From Sphingomonadaceae bacterium (GTDB lineage: Bacteria; Pseudomonadota; Alphaproteobacteria; Sphingomonadales; Sphingomonadaceae), in assembly GCA_947463325.1 (NCBI GenBank), contig CANHQT010000002.1, positions 1 through 64,000 on the forward strand: 64,000 bases of DNA. The letters are read 5' to 3'. Shown in pieces: positions 15,417 to 23,290 of the stretch. A model generated the notes under the pieces. It did not search any database and was not told the origin of the DNA. It saw nothing but the letters and a program-made list of their open reading frames with translations. Position 1 is the stretch's first letter. Each line of letters starts with the position of its first letter. The position numbers and the translations under genes were made by a program.

Positions 15417-17083
15417 GCGTGCAGCGGCGCTGTGCCATCTACACACGCAAGTCCACCGAGGAGGGCCTCGACATGGCCTTCAACAGCCTTGATGCCCAGC
15501 GCGAGGCGTGCGAGGCCTATATCCGTAGCCAGCGCTCGGAAGGCTGGCTCCTGCTGCCGGCCTCCTATGATGATGGAGGTTTCTCGGGCGGCAGCATGGA
15601 GCGGCCATCGCTCAAGCGCCTGCTGGCTGACGTCGAGGCCGGCAAGGTTGACGTGATCGTCGTCTACAAGGTCGACAGGCTGACGCGCAGCCTCCCGGAC
15701 TTCGCCCGCATCGTGGACATACTCGACAAGGCGGGCGCCTCGTTCGTGAGCGTCACGCAGGCCTTCAACACCACCACCAGCATGGGGCGGCTGACGCTCA
15801 ATGTGCTGCTCAGCTTCGCGCAGTTCGAGCGCGAGGTGATCGCCGAGCGCGTCCGCGACAAGATAGCCCAGTCCAAGGCGCGAGGCATGTGGATGGGAGG
15901 GCCGGTGCCATTGGGCTACGAGGTAAAGGACAGGAAGCTCGTGCCCTTGGCAGGCGAGGCCGAGACGGTGCGGCGCATCTTCAGCCTCTATCTCGAGCTT
16001 CCTTCCGTGCGTGCGCTCAAGGAGCGGCTCGACGCCGAGGGCATCGTCACCAAGGTCCAGAAGTGCAAGGACGGCACCACCGGTGGTGCACTGTTCGGGA
16101 GAGGAGGGCTCTACCATCTCCTCTCCAATCCGGTGGTCATCGGCAAGGTCAGGCACAAGGGCAAGCTCTACGAGGGTGAGCATGAGCCGATCATCGATCC
16201 GTCCTTGTGGGATGCCGTGCAGCAGCGCCTCGCCGCGAACGGCGTGGAGCGCCGGACGCGCTCCGGAGAGCAGCCTGCACTGCTGACCAGCATGCTGCGT
16301 GACCATGTCGGAAGGCCGATGTCACCGACGCACAGCTGCAAGGGCACGCGGCGGTACGCCTACTATGCCTCGTCGACCGCGAGGGAGGTGAGCGATGGCG
16401 TGGCGCAGGCCGACAGCGTGCCGGCAGTGCGTGTGGCGAGGGCAGCAGCCGACGATGCTGTTGCCCATGCGCTGAAGGATTTGTTTGCGCGCGATGCCGT
16501 GCTGGCGCTCCTCGAACCCCTGCGCCTCGACCTCGCCCAGATCGAACGTGCGCTTGCCATGGCCGACGAGCTGTCCCTCCATGCCGGAACCCGTGCAGGC
16601 ATGCCGCTGCGGGACCTCCTCCGGAAGCTCGACTTTGCGATGGCGGTGGGTCCTGACCGCGTGACGGCGACGATCGACCGGCAGCGGTTGCTCGGCCTGT
16701 TGCTTGGGCGTTCTGCTGACGAGAAGAGCGAGTCGGAACCCGTGGCTATCTCTGTACCCCTCGAACTCAAGCGCAAGGGCAGGGCGACACGGTTGGTGCT
16801 TGCAGCTCATGCGAAGCCGTCAGCCAAGCCCGACCCGCGGCTCGTCCGGCTGCTGGTGAATGCCGAGCGCGAGCGGCGGGCGATGTTTGCCCAAGGGGCA
16901 GAACGACCATCCGCGCACCAGGTAAGGCTGGCGAGGCTTGCCTTTCTTGCGCCCGACATCACCGCGGCCATTCTCGAGGGACGACAGCCGGGGCACCTTA
17001 CTAGCCGCGCGCTGCTGAAGATGCCGGATTTGCCGATGGACTGGCTTGAGCAGGGTAGGGTGCTCGGGATGCGGACGACCTAG
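15413..17083 (+). CDS. Large serine recombinase (resolvase/invertase family)
   Basis: 556 aa from ATG 15413. The N-terminal resolvase domain starts CAIYTRKSTEEGLDMAFNSL, with the catalytic Ser in RKST. It continues through VYKVDRLTRSLPDF and SFAQFEREVIAERVRDKI. The recombinase domain (~165-270) contains YHLLSNPVVIGKVRHKG. The C-terminal part lacks an obvious Cys4 zinc ribbon, and only THSCKGTRRYAYYASS is seen at the usual place. The length fits integrase-type serine recombinases of mobile elements. The end at 17083 is natural, with no sign of truncation. Confidence 0.92.
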   Translation: MSVQRRCAIYTRKSTEEGLDMAFNSLDAQREACEAYIRSQRSEGWLLLPASYDDGGFSGGSMERPSLKRLLADVEAGKVDVIVVYKVDRLTRSLPDFARIVDILDKAGASFVSVTQAFNTTTSMGRLTLNVLLSFAQFEREVIAERVRDKIAQSKARGMWMGGPVPLGYEVKDRKLVPLAGEAETVRRIFSLYLELPSVRALKERLDAEGIVTKVQKCKDGTTGGALFGRGGLYHLLSNPVVIGKVRHKGKLYEGEHEPIIDPSLWDAVQQRLAANGVERRTRSGEQPALLTSMLRDHVGRPMSPTHSCKGTRRYAYYASSTAREVSDGVAQADSVPAVRVARAAADDAVAHALKDLFARDAVLALLEPLRLDLAQIERALAMADELSLHAGTRAGMPLRDLLRKLDFAMAVGPDRVTATIDRQRLLGLLLGRSADEKSESEPVAISVPLELKRKGRATRLVLAAHAKPSAKPDPRLVRLLVNAERERRAMFAQGAERPSAHQVRLARLAFLAPDITAAILEGRQPGHLTSRALLKMPDLPMDWLEQGRVLGMRTT

Positions 17084-17142
17084 CCTTCATATCGTTCATT
17101 CAGTTTGCTGCTCATCCGCCCGTGGTAAGTTGCCTGTCGCTT

Positions 17143-17466
17143 TCAACTCGGCGGGGCTGAGAGTGATGGGCTGGAGGTGAGCAGTTCGCCTTTGCGGGGT
17201 TGCAATCGTACCAACATGGCGCGTGCAAGATGGGGCGGAATGCGATGATGCATCGACCACAGGTCGGCAGCGTGGTAGTCGCGCAGGCGGCTGGTGCTGC
17301 CGCAGGGACAGGGCCAATGCCCTCTCGGTCGAGCCAGCCTCAATATCCGCAGGTAATAGATTATGTCCTTGCGCCGGTTCGCAATGCCGAGAGCATCGGC
17401 ATAGGCCTCCTCCATGCCCGCCGGCCTTGATCGCGCCAAGGTTCGCACGCTCATCGAAAATGCCAA
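17143..17466 (-). pseudogene. Possible gene remnant with a SEC-C-like metal-binding tail
   Basis: The only open stretch in 17084-17717 that looks protein-like. It contains EAYADALGIANRRKDIIYYL followed by HWPCPCGSTSRLRDYHAADL, which recalls a SEC-C-type CPCGS...H motif. Start and flanks look degenerate. The rest of 17484-17717 is AT-rich with a GTGGCC/GGCCAC dyad near 17601 and no recognisable gene. Low-confidence call. Confidence 0.3.
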
Positions 17467-17717
17467 TACCCTTGGCTTTGCAGAAAAGTCGGTTGAGTAA
17501 GCAAGCTAACTTTCCTCACATGCAATTAAATTTGCTGCACTGAGGCCAAGTTAATGGGCACCAGAGACAGCTTGAATACCATTGCAAATTTGAGGTCGAC
17601 GTGGCCGCATATCTGGCCACGAATTTCGTGGTTTAGTACCAAAATCGCGCAGGAGTCGGTCCGTTTGCCGAGCATGGTCAGGGCAAAGGCACTTGGTACA
17701 AATGGCGAAACGGCGGC

Positions 17718-17794
17718 TGGCGCACCCAAGAGGATTCGAACCTCTGGCCTTTGCCTTCGGAGGGCAACGCTCTATCCAGCTGAGCTATGGGTGC
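17718..17794 (-). tRNA. tRNA-Arg (anticodon CCG)
   Basis: A complete 77-nt cloverleaf on the minus strand. The acceptor GCACCCA pairs with TGGGTGC, the discriminator is G and CCA is encoded. The anticodon stem-loop TTGCC-CTCCGAA-GGCAA gives anticodon CCG, and the T-arm is AGAGG-TTCGAAT-CCTCT. It lies in the left copy of the 180-bp direct repeat and is the functional copy of the pair. Confidence 0.95.
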
Positions 17795-17905
17795 TTGGGC
17801 GTTTCAGCCTGCGGGTGGAGCCTCTAGCAGTTGATGGGTTGAGCGCAAAGCCTATATGCGCGCACCGGCGCGGTCACCGCGTTTGATGGGAAGGGCAATC
17901 GATGG
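17726..17905. repeat. Left 180-bp direct repeat (tRNA-Arg body plus 5' flank)
   Basis: It matches 21565-21744 over 180 bp without gaps and with six substitutions (about 97%). It covers the tRNA from the T-arm to its 5' end, about 110 bp of upstream DNA, and the ATGG of the next chromosomal gene, after which the two copies diverge. Confidence 0.9.
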
Positions 17906-18140
17906 ACAGCCCTGGAATAAGAAAATTGTTATAACTGGCATGGCTAGCACCAAAAATTTTATCGTTCGCGTTTAAATCTTTCTAAAAAAGTATATCGCTT
18001 CAACCACCGTATACGACAGTATATCCAACAGAACTTTCAAAATGATAACAAAATTGTTTAACATTTAAAAAGATTATACTTTCCTTAAATAACCCTATCA
18101 ATAAATATTGATTATTTATCGATAAATAGAAGTAATTTAT
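17906..18140. other. AT-rich non-coding tail of the island
   Basis: No gene is seen. The sequence is strongly AT-rich, with runs such as TCTAAAAAAG and several short dyads (for example AATAAATATTGATTATT). It lies downstream of the four-gene operon and may hold its transcription end. Confidence 0.5.
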
Positions 18141-18692
18141 TCACTTCAAAACCATAAATCGCCCTATCTCAATTTCATCGTCTAAACAAGAAGCGACTTC
18201 ATCTTTCAACTCTAAAAATGCCTGCGATGGCTTTATGAAATTCCTCTTAAAATATCCTTCCTCAAGTTTCCTAGTGACGAAATGGCACTCCGCCGAAAAT
18301 GCATTCTTATCAATCTTTAAAGCGAAGCTCAAATGTTTTACTGCTAAATCGATATCAGATATCTTTGCTTTCTTAATGATATCCTTACTCAATAGCGCGA
18401 CAGCTTGCAGAAAATGAAGCTCTGCATCAGTTGGGTAACTTGACAGGCCTCTAGAAAGAATATTTAGGGCAGCATCAGTCAATTCATCATCTAGATACAA
18501 TATCACTAGGGCCGATATTGATCTAGCATCATCGATAAACTTCTCGGCATTTGCCTTTATAGTTAGCCTCTCACTGAGCGATAAGGCAGACACATCGGTA
18601 CGCAAGTTGAGCTGCGTTACACCTCCGCAATATTCACACTTTTGAATGCGTCCTGTGTGTTGCAGTTGTGCTCCGCAGCTCAAACAGTGCAT
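18141..18692 (-). CDS. Zinc-ribbon and TPR-like helical protein (island gene 4)
   Basis: 183 aa; no named family is recognised. The N-terminus is a zinc ribbon (CLSCGAQLQ...CEYCGG, residues ~3-24). The remainder is helical with a repeat-like spacing (DAALNILSRGLSSYPTDAELHFLQAVALL and AVKHLSFALKIDKNAFSAECHF), suggesting two TPR-like hairpins. It is the last gene of the operon, 3 nt after the preceding one. Zinc-ribbon proteins accompany SPFH proteins in the Bacillus YdjG-YdjI neighbourhood, so a scaffold or adaptor role is possible but inferred. The coding sequence is AT-rich compared with the chromosome. Confidence 0.7.
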   Translation of the reverse strand: MHCLSCGAQLQHTGRIQKCEYCGGVTQLNLRTDVSALSLSERLTIKANAEKFIDDARSISALVILYLDDELTDAALNILSRGLSSYPTDAELHFLQAVALLSKDIIKKAKISDIDLAVKHLSFALKIDKNAFSAECHFVTRKLEEGYFKRNFIKPSQAFLELKDEVASCLDDEIEIGRFMVLK

Positions 18693-18695
18693 GGC

Positions 18696-19409
18696 TTAGG
18701 ATGCCCGAAGAGCCGACTTCTTCTCGCGAAGAATCGTGCGTACGCCATTGGCTATCTCTACGGCCCGATCAGCATCAAACGCTTCGCCGCCTTCGCCGTC
18801 TCCTCCGGTCAAAGGGTATGAATGTGTTTTGCCGCCGACAACGACCTCCAGCGTGTCAGTTCGCTCATCAAAGTCAATTGATGAAACGTCCTGCCAGAAA
18901 AATTCAGACGTCCGATCTCGACTGTCCCAGAGATTCTCGAGACAGATCGTTTCATCAAACGTCATCAATTGGTCCCTACCATATATCATCCACACAATTC
19001 TCTGGTGATTGCGATAGGTAACGGACTCTCCGTGCTTTCCTTCCACTGGCAAGGTTACTTCCCCATACTCTCTATCTGGAGCGATATATTCCGGATAGGC
19101 GAAGAAGTATTGAGCATCGCGTATAGCCTCCTCCTTTTCGAAGTTGAGCTTTTGATAAGCGATGGTTTCCCGACTCAATGCAACACGATGCCATTCAGCA
19201 TCGATTTTCTCTGGATCAGGTCGTCCAGTCAGATAATTGTACATCAGAACAGCCAATAGAATACCCGCTATCACTGCAGCTATTGTAAAACTGGCAATGT
19301 ACCAAGTCGCAGCTCCCACAGCGGCAATCCCATACAGGAATGGCTGTAACTCTCCCTCTTTTGGGAAGAACTTTCGTATCTCTTGTTCTGTTAGAATTCG
19401 TTCAGACAT
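18696..19409 (-). CDS. Two-TM membrane protein with soluble C-terminal domain (island gene 3)
   Basis: 237 aa. A pair of adjacent membrane segments lies at ~22-62 (FLYGIAAVGAATWYIASFTIAAVIAGILLAVLMY, read as a hairpin). A soluble domain of ~170 residues follows. Its C-terminal part (FFWQDVSSIDFDERTDTLEVVVGG, then ANGVRTILREKK) recalls bacterial PH-like domains, in which strands are followed by a terminal helix. No enzyme motif is seen. SD AAGGAGGG is in place. It may be the membrane anchor or effector of the system; the true function is unknown. Confidence 0.7.
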   Translation of the reverse strand: MSERILTEQEIRKFFPKEGELQPFLYGIAAVGAATWYIASFTIAAVIAGILLAVLMYNYLTGRPDPEKIDAEWHRVALSRETIAYQKLNFEKEEAIRDAQYFFAYPEYIAPDREYGEVTLPVEGKHGESVTYRNHQRIVWMIYGRDQLMTFDETICLENLWDSRDRTSEFFWQDVSSIDFDERTDTLEVVVGGKTHSYPLTGGDGEGGEAFDADRAVEIANGVRTILREKKSALRAS

Positions 19410-19435
19410 ATTTCCCTCCTTATGAACTTTGGCAG

Positions 19436-20104
19436 CTAATGCGAAACATTCAAATTTTTCAATTTGATAATAGCCATCTGTGCCATGGTGTCTTTTAGAA
19501 GCATTGCAAACTCGTCTTGATTGGCATCCGGAGTGCTTTCTATTAACCTTGTGACGGCTTGCACGAGGCCGGTGTTAGATTCTGGGGCCGCCAGGTTCGG
19601 CAGAAATTGGAGCTCGTCACCCAGCCTGTGAAGGTCCGATTGCCTAGCGGGATCGCGACACAGCGCTGCCGCTTCCAACACCCGATTCCGCAGGTTCAGA
19701 TGAAAGAGGGTTCCCTGAAGGGTTGAGACATTCTGATCAATAACTCTATCAAAGATATGTTGGAAATTGATGTATAGTAGCACCGTGCCTAACGATATTA
19801 CAGATATAAATAGCGATAAACTTTGCCATTGAAAAAATAACGCTATCACTAAGTTTGTAGTTGATAAAATAACGAGGAAAACTGCAAAAGATCCAGCTGT
19901 CCCAAGTCGCGCGAGGGTCGATTGTTGAGTTGAATTGTCACCAAATGATATTGGTATATTGATCAGAAAAGACATAGCGAATGCGAATTGAAGAATTGAG
20001 ATTGATTTTGAAATATTGTTAAAGGTATCTTTGTCGTAAGCGTAGAACGCTACTACAACGGTAGCTATGGTTATAACATTGGAAATATGAAATCGAAATT
20101 TCAT
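19436..20104 (-). CDS. Four-TM membrane protein with soluble tail (island gene 2)
   Basis: 222 aa. Four hydrophobic segments lie at about 8-24, 38-54, 70-92 and 96-113. A mostly helical cytoplasmic tail (~115-222) includes RNRVLEAAALCRDPARQSDLHRLGDEL. No domain is recognised. It starts 1 nt after the SPFH gene stop, so co-translation is likely. In this setting it may anchor the SPFH protein or form the membrane-active component. Only topology and context can be supported. Confidence 0.7.
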   Translation of the reverse strand: MKFRFHISNVITIATVVVAFYAYDKDTFNNISKSISILQFAFAMSFLINIPISFGDNSTQQSTLARLGTAGSFAVFLVILSTTNLVIALFFQWQSLSLFISVISLGTVLLYINFQHIFDRVIDQNVSTLQGTLFHLNLRNRVLEAAALCRDPARQSDLHRLGDELQFLPNLAAPESNTGLVQAVTRLIESTPDANQDEFAMLLKDTMAQMAIIKLKNLNVSH

Positions 20105-20105
20105 A

Positions 20106-21128
20106 TCATATGCCTTTCAAGAGCTTGGATTTTACTTCGGCATATTCTTCGTCAGTTATTGCTCCCGCATCCAAAAGATTCTTCCATTCCTTTAGCGTGT
20201 CGATCGGGTTGGTCGACTCGTGGATTGCGCCTTTAGTGTTAAGGGTTGGCTGCCCAGCCTGATGGTTTAGATCTGACATTGCCCCTCCCAGAGGGCCAGC
20301 TATGGCGCCGGCAATATTGGCGCCCAGGCCGATCCCCATAATGGCTCCTTGGCCACCTTCATTGCTTGCTGCGGCCTTCAAGACATCGAAGGTTCTGTCT
20401 TGTTGATAGGTGAATTCGAGCACGCCGAGTTCGGCTCTTTTTGCGAGTGCGTTTTTGAGGGTGATGACGCTCGGGTCATCAACAGGAACATTGATTGACT
20501 GAACGTTGAACTGCGTAATCTTTATCCCACACTCTTCAGAATGGGCGGAGAACTGTTCTTCAATAGCCCTTGAGATCAATACAAGATATTGTGAAATATC
20601 GAGAATGGAAGTTTTTAGAGATATAAGATGTTCGGCGATGATGCTTTTTGCAATTGTAATAAGGGAGCCGTTTAAATATCGAGCAATGTCATCGACCTCA
20701 AAAGAGGTCGAGGTTCCAACAAGTTTTTGTAGGAATTTTTTGCCATCGGAGATTTTTACGCCGTACTGACCGAATGACCTTACTGGCACGATGATCCCGT
20801 ATTTTGGATCTTCGATCTGAATTGGGTCTGGTGTCCCCCACTTCACATCTAGGTTGGCGGTAAGGTTCACAAACCAAACTTCAGCCGAGAACGGGGTTTT
20901 GCCTCCAAAAGGAAGCCCAATAAGGGTTCGGATCAGCGGGATATTTTCGGTTGATAAGGTGTGCCGGCCTGCGAGAAATGGCCCATCGTAGATGCCTTCT
21001 CTAACTAGAAAAGCTTGTTGCGTTTCATTAACGAGGAGTTGTGTCCATGTGGAAAGCTCTTCAGACGGAAACTTCCATACTAGCTGATCTGGGGATGCAT
21101 CCCACTTAACCCGATCAATGATCGCCAC
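20106..21128 (-). CDS. SPFH-domain protein, YdjI-like, with C-terminal SHOCT domain (island gene 1)
   Basis: 340 aa with a GTG start. The N-terminus (MAIIDRVKWDASPDQLVWKF, then LLVNETQQAFLVREG, GRHTLSTENIPL) matches the YdjI/virion-core-like SPFH group. A central band-7 helical region includes FQVQS-type segments (ITQFNVQSINVPVDDPS). A glycine-rich linker (GIGLGANIAGAIAGPLGGAM, ~273-292) leads to a SHOCT domain (LKEWKNLLDAGAITDEEYAEVKSKLL) at the C-terminus. SPFH proteins oligomerise on membranes. It is first in the island operon and likely its scaffold. Starting in a G9 tract, its translation might vary. Confidence 0.88.
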   Translation of the reverse strand: MAIIDRVKWDASPDQLVWKFPSEELSTWTQLLVNETQQAFLVREGIYDGPFLAGRHTLSTENIPLIRTLIGLPFGGKTPFSAEVWFVNLTANLDVKWGTPDPIQIEDPKYGIIVPVRSFGQYGVKISDGKKFLQKLVGTSTSFEVDDIARYLNGSLITIAKSIIAEHLISLKTSILDISQYLVLISRAIEEQFSAHSEECGIKITQFNVQSINVPVDDPSVITLKNALAKRAELGVLEFTYQQDRTFDVLKAAASNEGGQGAIMGIGLGANIAGAIAGPLGGAMSDLNHQAGQPTLNTKGAIHESTNPIDTLKEWKNLLDAGAITDEEYAEVKSKLLKGI

Positions 21129-21130
21129 GT

Positions 21131-21139
21131 CCCCCCCCC
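21131..21139 (-). promoter_or_regulatory. G9 homopolymer in the ribosome-binding region of the SPFH gene
   Basis: Nine consecutive C on the plus strand (G9 in the transcript) end 2 nt before the GTG start. The tract itself serves as the purine-rich ribosome site. Slippage here would change spacing and could vary expression. The remainder, 21140-21564, is non-coding as far as can be seen. Confidence 0.5.
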
Positions 21140-21564
21140 TTCCAAAATCAACTTCTCGGGTCGTCGTACTTGCATATCAAAATGGAATTTCTGCTCATGA
21201 GAGGATGCCCTCGCGAGCCGCGCATCGCGACTTCTACATGCGCTGGGAGCGAGCCATGCGCTCGTTTTGGTGTGTCAGCTTTGCGGGCGGCTGGATTGGC
21301 CTCATTCTGTGTTCCGCTTAATTCGCGAACGGCTTGATAAGCTGCATGTTTGCAGCTGACGGCCCAACCGCCTCCCTGACCCTGACTTGATGGCCGTACC
21401 TCGGCACACGCACCCTCCGAGTTTTTTCTAACTATATCAACAATATGTGGCCGAGCTGAGTTTTTTGTCAACGATTTGTGAATGGTTCGAGTCGGTCAAT
21501 TTTGTCCATTTTGGGCAATGGTGGTCAGATAAGCACCCGATTTTGAATGGGAAAATGAAGGATT

Positions 21565-21633
21565 CCAAGAGGATTCGAACCTCTGGCCTTTGCCTTCGGA
21601 GGGCAACGCTCTATCCAGTTGAGCTATGGGTGC
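21565..21633 (-). pseudogene. 3'-truncated tRNA-Arg(CCG) copy
   Basis: It carries the 5' end, D-arm, anticodon arm and T-arm of tRNA-Arg(CCG). The acceptor 3' strand reads TGGAATC instead of TGGGTGC and no CCA follows, so the acceptor stem cannot close. It is the chromosomal tRNA whose end was displaced by the island. Confidence 0.85.
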
Positions 21634-21744
21634 TTGGGCGTTTCAGCCAGCGGGTGGAGCCTCCAGCAGTTGATGGGCTGAGCGCAAAGCCTATATGCGC
21701 GCACCGGCGCGGTCACCGCGCTTGATGGGAAGGACAATCGATGG
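21565..21744. repeat. Right 180-bp direct repeat
   Basis: Partner of 17726-17905 with six substitutions. It runs into the start codon of the N-carbamoylputrescine amidase gene, so it is the native junction with the chromosome. Confidence 0.9.
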
Positions 21745-22634
21745 CCCGCACTGTGACCGTTGCCGCATTGCAGCTCGCGCTCGGCGGCAGTGAGGAGGCG
21801 AATATCGCTGCCGTATCGCGCCTGGTGCGTGAGGCTGCTGGGCGGGGCGCCACCGTCATCCTGCCGCCCGAGCTGTTCGAAGGGCCCTATTTCTGCAAGG
21901 TCGAGGAGGAGGGCGAGTTCGCCCGGGCCCGGCCGATGGAGGCACACCCCAGCGTCGTCGCCATGCGCGCGCTCGCGGTTGAACTCGGCGTCACCATCCC
22001 GACCAGCTTCTTCGAACGCGAAGGGCCGCACCATTATAACACCCTCGCCATGATCGGGCCGGATGGCGCCATCGCCGGCCGCTATCGCAAGAGCCACATT
22101 CCCGACGGGCCGGGTTATGAGGAAAAATATTATTTCCGCCCCGGCAACACCGGGTTCAAGGTGTGGCCCGTTTCCTCCGCGGCAGCACGCGAGGAAACCG
22201 GGGAAGGCTCCAGTACATCCTGCACCGTAGGTGTGGGGATTTGCTGGGACCAATGGTATCCGGAAGCCGCGCGGGTGATGGCGCTGGATGGCGCTGAAAT
22301 CCTGTTCTACCCCACCGCCATCGGCAGTGAACCGCACGATCCCGGCCTCGACACCCGCCGCCTGTGGCGCCGCGCGATGATCGGCCATGCGGTCAGCAAT
22401 GTGATGCCTGTGGTCGCCGCCAACCGCATCGGTACAGAGGATGGCCAGCGCTTTTACGGCACCAGCTTCATCTGCGATGAATGGGGCGATGTGCTCGCCG
22501 AACTGGGGGATGATGAGGAAGGCGTGATCACCGCCACGCTCGATCTTGACCGCGCGGCCAAGAACCGCGCCGGCATGGGCTTCTTCCGCGATCGCCGGCC
22601 AGAGCTTTACGGCCGGATATCCGAGGACCGCTAA
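21741..22634 (+). CDS. aguB: N-carbamoylputrescine amidase
   Basis: 297 aa, nitrilase superfamily. The catalytic triad is visible: Glu in LPPELFEGPYF (~44), Lys in YRKSHIPDGPGYEEKYYF (~115), Cys in VGICWDQWYPEAARVM (~166). The aromatic/Asp-rich loop and DTRRLWRRAMIGHAVSNV fit AguB, which hydrolyses N-carbamoylputrescine to putrescine, CO2 and ammonia in the agmatine route. No agmatine deiminase is in the window. Its start codon lies inside the right island repeat, so its upstream region was copied into the island. Its stop overlaps the convergent nth stop by 4 nt. Confidence 0.92.
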   Translation: MARTVTVAALQLALGGSEEANIAAVSRLVREAAGRGATVILPPELFEGPYFCKVEEEGEFARARPMEAHPSVVAMRALAVELGVTIPTSFFEREGPHHYNTLAMIGPDGAIAGRYRKSHIPDGPGYEEKYYFRPGNTGFKVWPVSSAAAREETGEGSSTSCTVGVGICWDQWYPEAARVMALDGAEILFYPTAIGSEPHDPGLDTRRLWRRAMIGHAVSNVMPVVAANRIGTEDGQRFYGTSFICDEWGDVLAELGDDEEGVITATLDLDRAAKNRAGMGFFRDRRPELYGRISEDR

Positions 22635-23290
22635 GCGCCCTTCCGCCCCTTGGGCGCATCCAGCACCTTTGCTTTATACCCGCACTCGGCGATCACCGGG
22701 CAGTGCCAGCATTCGGGCGTGCGCGCCTTGCAGGTGTAGCGGCCGAGCAGGATCAGCCAGTGGTGTGCGTGGACGCGGAACGGCTGCGGCACCCGCTTGT
22801 CGAGGCCTTTTTCCACCGCCGTCACCGTCTTTCCGGGGGCGAGGCGGGTGCGGTTGGACACGCGGAACACATGGGTGTCGACTGCGAAAGTCTCCGCCCC
22901 GAACGCACAGTTCATCACCACATTGGCGGTCTTGCGCCCGACGCCCGGCAACTTTTCCAGCGCATCGCGATCGGCCGGCACTTCGCCGCCATGATCACGG
23001 ATCAGCGCCTCGGACAGGGCGATGACATTCTTGGCCTTGGCGTTGAACAGGCCGATGGTCTTGATGTGACCTTTCAGCCCCTCCTCGCCCAGCGCGAGCA
23101 TCGCGGCGGGATCATGCACCTCCTCGAACAGGCGGCGCGTGGCCTTGTTCACGCCCACATCGGTCGCCTGAGCGGACAGCACGACCGCCACCAGCAACTG
23201 ATAGGTGTTGCCGAAGGCGAGCTCTGTCTCGGGATGCGGATTGAGTTCGGCGAGCTTGGCGAAAAGCTCAAAGCGCTGTGTTGCGTTCAC
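22631..23290 (-). CDS. nth: Endonuclease III
   Basis: 219 aa from GTG 23290, which overlaps the M48 protease stop (GTGA); the ATG at 23347 used by the ORF track lies inside that gene. The helix-hairpin-helix is LPGVGRKTANVVM, with catalytic Lys in SAQATDVGVNK and Asp in FAVDTHVFRVSNR. The [4Fe-4S] loop is C-x6-C-x2-C-x5-C (CKARTPECWHCPVIAEC). It is a base-excision repair glycosylase/AP lyase for oxidised pyrimidines. Translational coupling to a protease gene looks incidental. Confidence 0.95.
   Translation of the reverse strand: MNATQRFELFAKLAELNPHPETELAFGNTYQLLVAVVLSAQATDVGVNKATRRLFEEVHDPAAMLALGEEGLKGHIKTIGLFNAKAKNVIALSEALIRDHGGEVPADRDALEKLPGVGRKTANVVMNCAFGAETFAVDTHVFRVSNRTRLAPGKTVTAVEKGLDKRVPQPFRVHAHHWLILLGRYTCKARTPECWHCPVIAECGYKAKVLDAPKGRKGA

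Larger units (their letters stand above)
14731..17083 (+). mobile_element. DUF3489-DUF2924-serine recombinase cassette
   Basis: Three overlapping plus-strand genes form one translationally coupled unit. The same trio recurs in alphaproteobacterial genomes, usually as an isolated cassette. No flanking repeat was recognised directly at its ends; the nearest boundary marker is the tRNA-Arg about 640 bp downstream. Confidence 0.6.
17726..21564. mobile_element. 3.84-kb tRNA-Arg genomic island carrying an SPFH operon
   Basis: The segment between equivalent points of the two 180-bp repeats is 3839 bp. It is visibly richer in A+T than its surroundings and encodes four co-directional genes. No integrase lies inside; the nearest recombinase gene ends about 640 bp to the left. 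The left repeat has an intact tRNA. The right copy is joined to the native downstream gene but has lost the tRNA 3' end. This suggests insertion at the tRNA 3' part by an element that carried a replacement 5' part. Confidence 0.75.

Noticed and set aside
17554-17886. 110-aa plus-strand ORF (...[20 protein letters not shown]...) and its twin at 21447-21725
   Set aside because: Both are read-through of the antisense strand of tRNA-Arg and its flank, a common false ORF.
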